23,040 nt of DNA from a virus: positions 1 to 23,040 of IMG/VR virus record IMGVR_UViG_3300020429_000012. One strand, given 5' to 3'. Under the pieces are notes generated by a model. That model ran no database searches and was not told the origin of the DNA. It saw only the letters and a program-made list of their open reading frames with translations. Position numbers and translations under genes: made by a program. Positions 22,553-23,040 of the stretch are shown here, in pieces (positions within the stretch are counted from its first letter, which is position 1; each line of letters begins with the position of its first letter).

Positions 22553-23040
22553 TACTTAAACCTCACAAACATAGCTCTTGGATTACCTAAACCATTAGCC
22601 ATTGTTTCAGCTTGTTCTTCTAATCTTAACTGAGCTAAGTATTTAGTTCTTAATATATATAGTTCTCCTAACTCATATTTTTTAGCAGATCTAGTACCAA
22701 TCTTATATTCTTGAACACCACCATTTGCAACAATATCATCTATGGCTTTATTTATAAGATCTAATGTTTTTCTTGTGTCAGATCTACCATCAAAAGGTCT
22801 AGGTGTAGTGCCAGTAAATTCTAAACTTGGCAAAACTTCAAATTTACCAGTTGCTATTGTTTGTTTTTGATTACCAGACTTTGATGCAACTGCCTGATAA
22901 AACCAATCTCCTTGCGAAAATTGAACTGTTGTAGATGATGGTATTTCAAACTTAAAATCATCTCCATCTGCTGTACTTTGAACAGATGTGCCAACTTTAC
23001 TTTTATTTGTTCTAAGAAAATAAGAAACTGTCCAATCCGG
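22552..23040 (-). CDS. Head-tail connector: Ig-like domain fused to W-like C-terminus (partial, N-terminus off window)
   Basis: The frame is open from the stop at 22552-22554 to the window edge. A TTG at 22833 could be mistaken for a start but lies in the middle of a continuous protein. The visible N-terminal part ('DWTVSYFLRTNKSKVG', 'FKFEIPSS', 'QGDWFYQAVASKSGN', 'GKFEVLPSLEF') is a beta-rich Ig-like domain. The C-terminal part ('GRSDTRKTLDLINKAIDDIV', 'QEYKIGTRSAKKYELGELYI', 'NGLGNPRAMFVRF') resembles the W-type connector family, which binds between portal and tail. It precedes the portal gene as in lambda. At least 162 residues are visible; lambda W has 68. Confidence 0.75.
   Translation of the reverse strand, partial: PDWTVSYFLRTNKSKVGTSVQSTADGDDFKFEIPSSTTVQFSQGDWFYQAVASKSGNQKQTIATGKFEVLPSLEFTGTTPRPFDGRSDTRKTLDLINKAIDDIVANGGVQEYKIGTRSAKKYELGELYILRTKYLAQLRLEEQAETMANGLGNPRAMFVRFK

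Noticed and set aside
1-23040. tRNA genes, CRISPR arrays, insertion sequences, attachment sites, lysis genes
   Set aside because: I looked for these and saw none. The only tandem repeats lie within coding sequence, and no protein resembles an integrase, transposase, holin or separate endolysin.

Overview
The window is a contiguous block of virion structural genes from a tailed dsDNA phage (Caudoviricetes) with a long non-contractile, lambda-type tail. Every gene I can support lies on the minus strand, so transcription runs from 23040 towards 1. Gene order follows the lambda late operon closely: connector (W-like), portal (B-like), protease plus major capsid in one reading frame, two small head proteins, FII-like connector, tail terminator (U-like), tail tube, G/T chaperones with a frameshift site, tape measure (H), M, L, K, I, J, then a run of fibre genes. 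The DNA is AT-rich, roughly one third G+C by eye. Genes are packed with overlaps of 1 to 38 bases or gaps of about 50 bases or less. No integrase, repressor, lysis, replication, tRNA, IS or CRISPR sequence is visible, and the terminase would lie beyond 23040. No gene-free stretch reaches 300 bases.

The AT-rich composition and several protein modules common in marine phage fibres (ELNxLDG repeats, a fibre domain with 'VSAGDRVLVKDQ', and cupredoxin-like domains with 'QSDSSN..HP') suggest an aquatic, probably marine, phage. The host cannot be read from the sequence. Cyanobacteria or abundant marine heterotrophs are guesses.

Region by region: 18.0-23.04 kb builds the head, including a protein that fuses an N-terminal domain, an SH3/TUDOR-like domain, a U35-type protease and an HK97-fold capsid. 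17.2-17.9 kb holds the head-tail joining proteins, preceded by an intrinsic terminator whose 3' arm contains the next gene's Shine-Dalgarno sequence. 15.3-17.15 kb holds a small unknown gene, the tail tube and the G/T chaperones, with an A AAA AAC slippery heptamer directly before the G stop codon. 12.1-15.35 kb is the tape measure. 4.5-12.1 kb is the tail tip (M, L, K, I, J). 1-4.5 kb holds fibre and fibre-accessory proteins, one ending in an S74 self-cleaving chaperone domain.

The signals most worth a second look are four. (1) Two cupredoxin-like domains with full sets of possible type 1 copper ligands sit in two different tail proteins; the one in L is inserted into a protein that also lacks the C-terminal cysteine domain which in lambda L carries an iron-sulfur cluster. 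(2) CCWGG appears to be completely absent, while CCSGG is frequent, and every Pro-Gly dipeptide is encoded so as to avoid CCWGG. (3) The frameshift site. (4) The terminator that sequesters a ribosome binding site.
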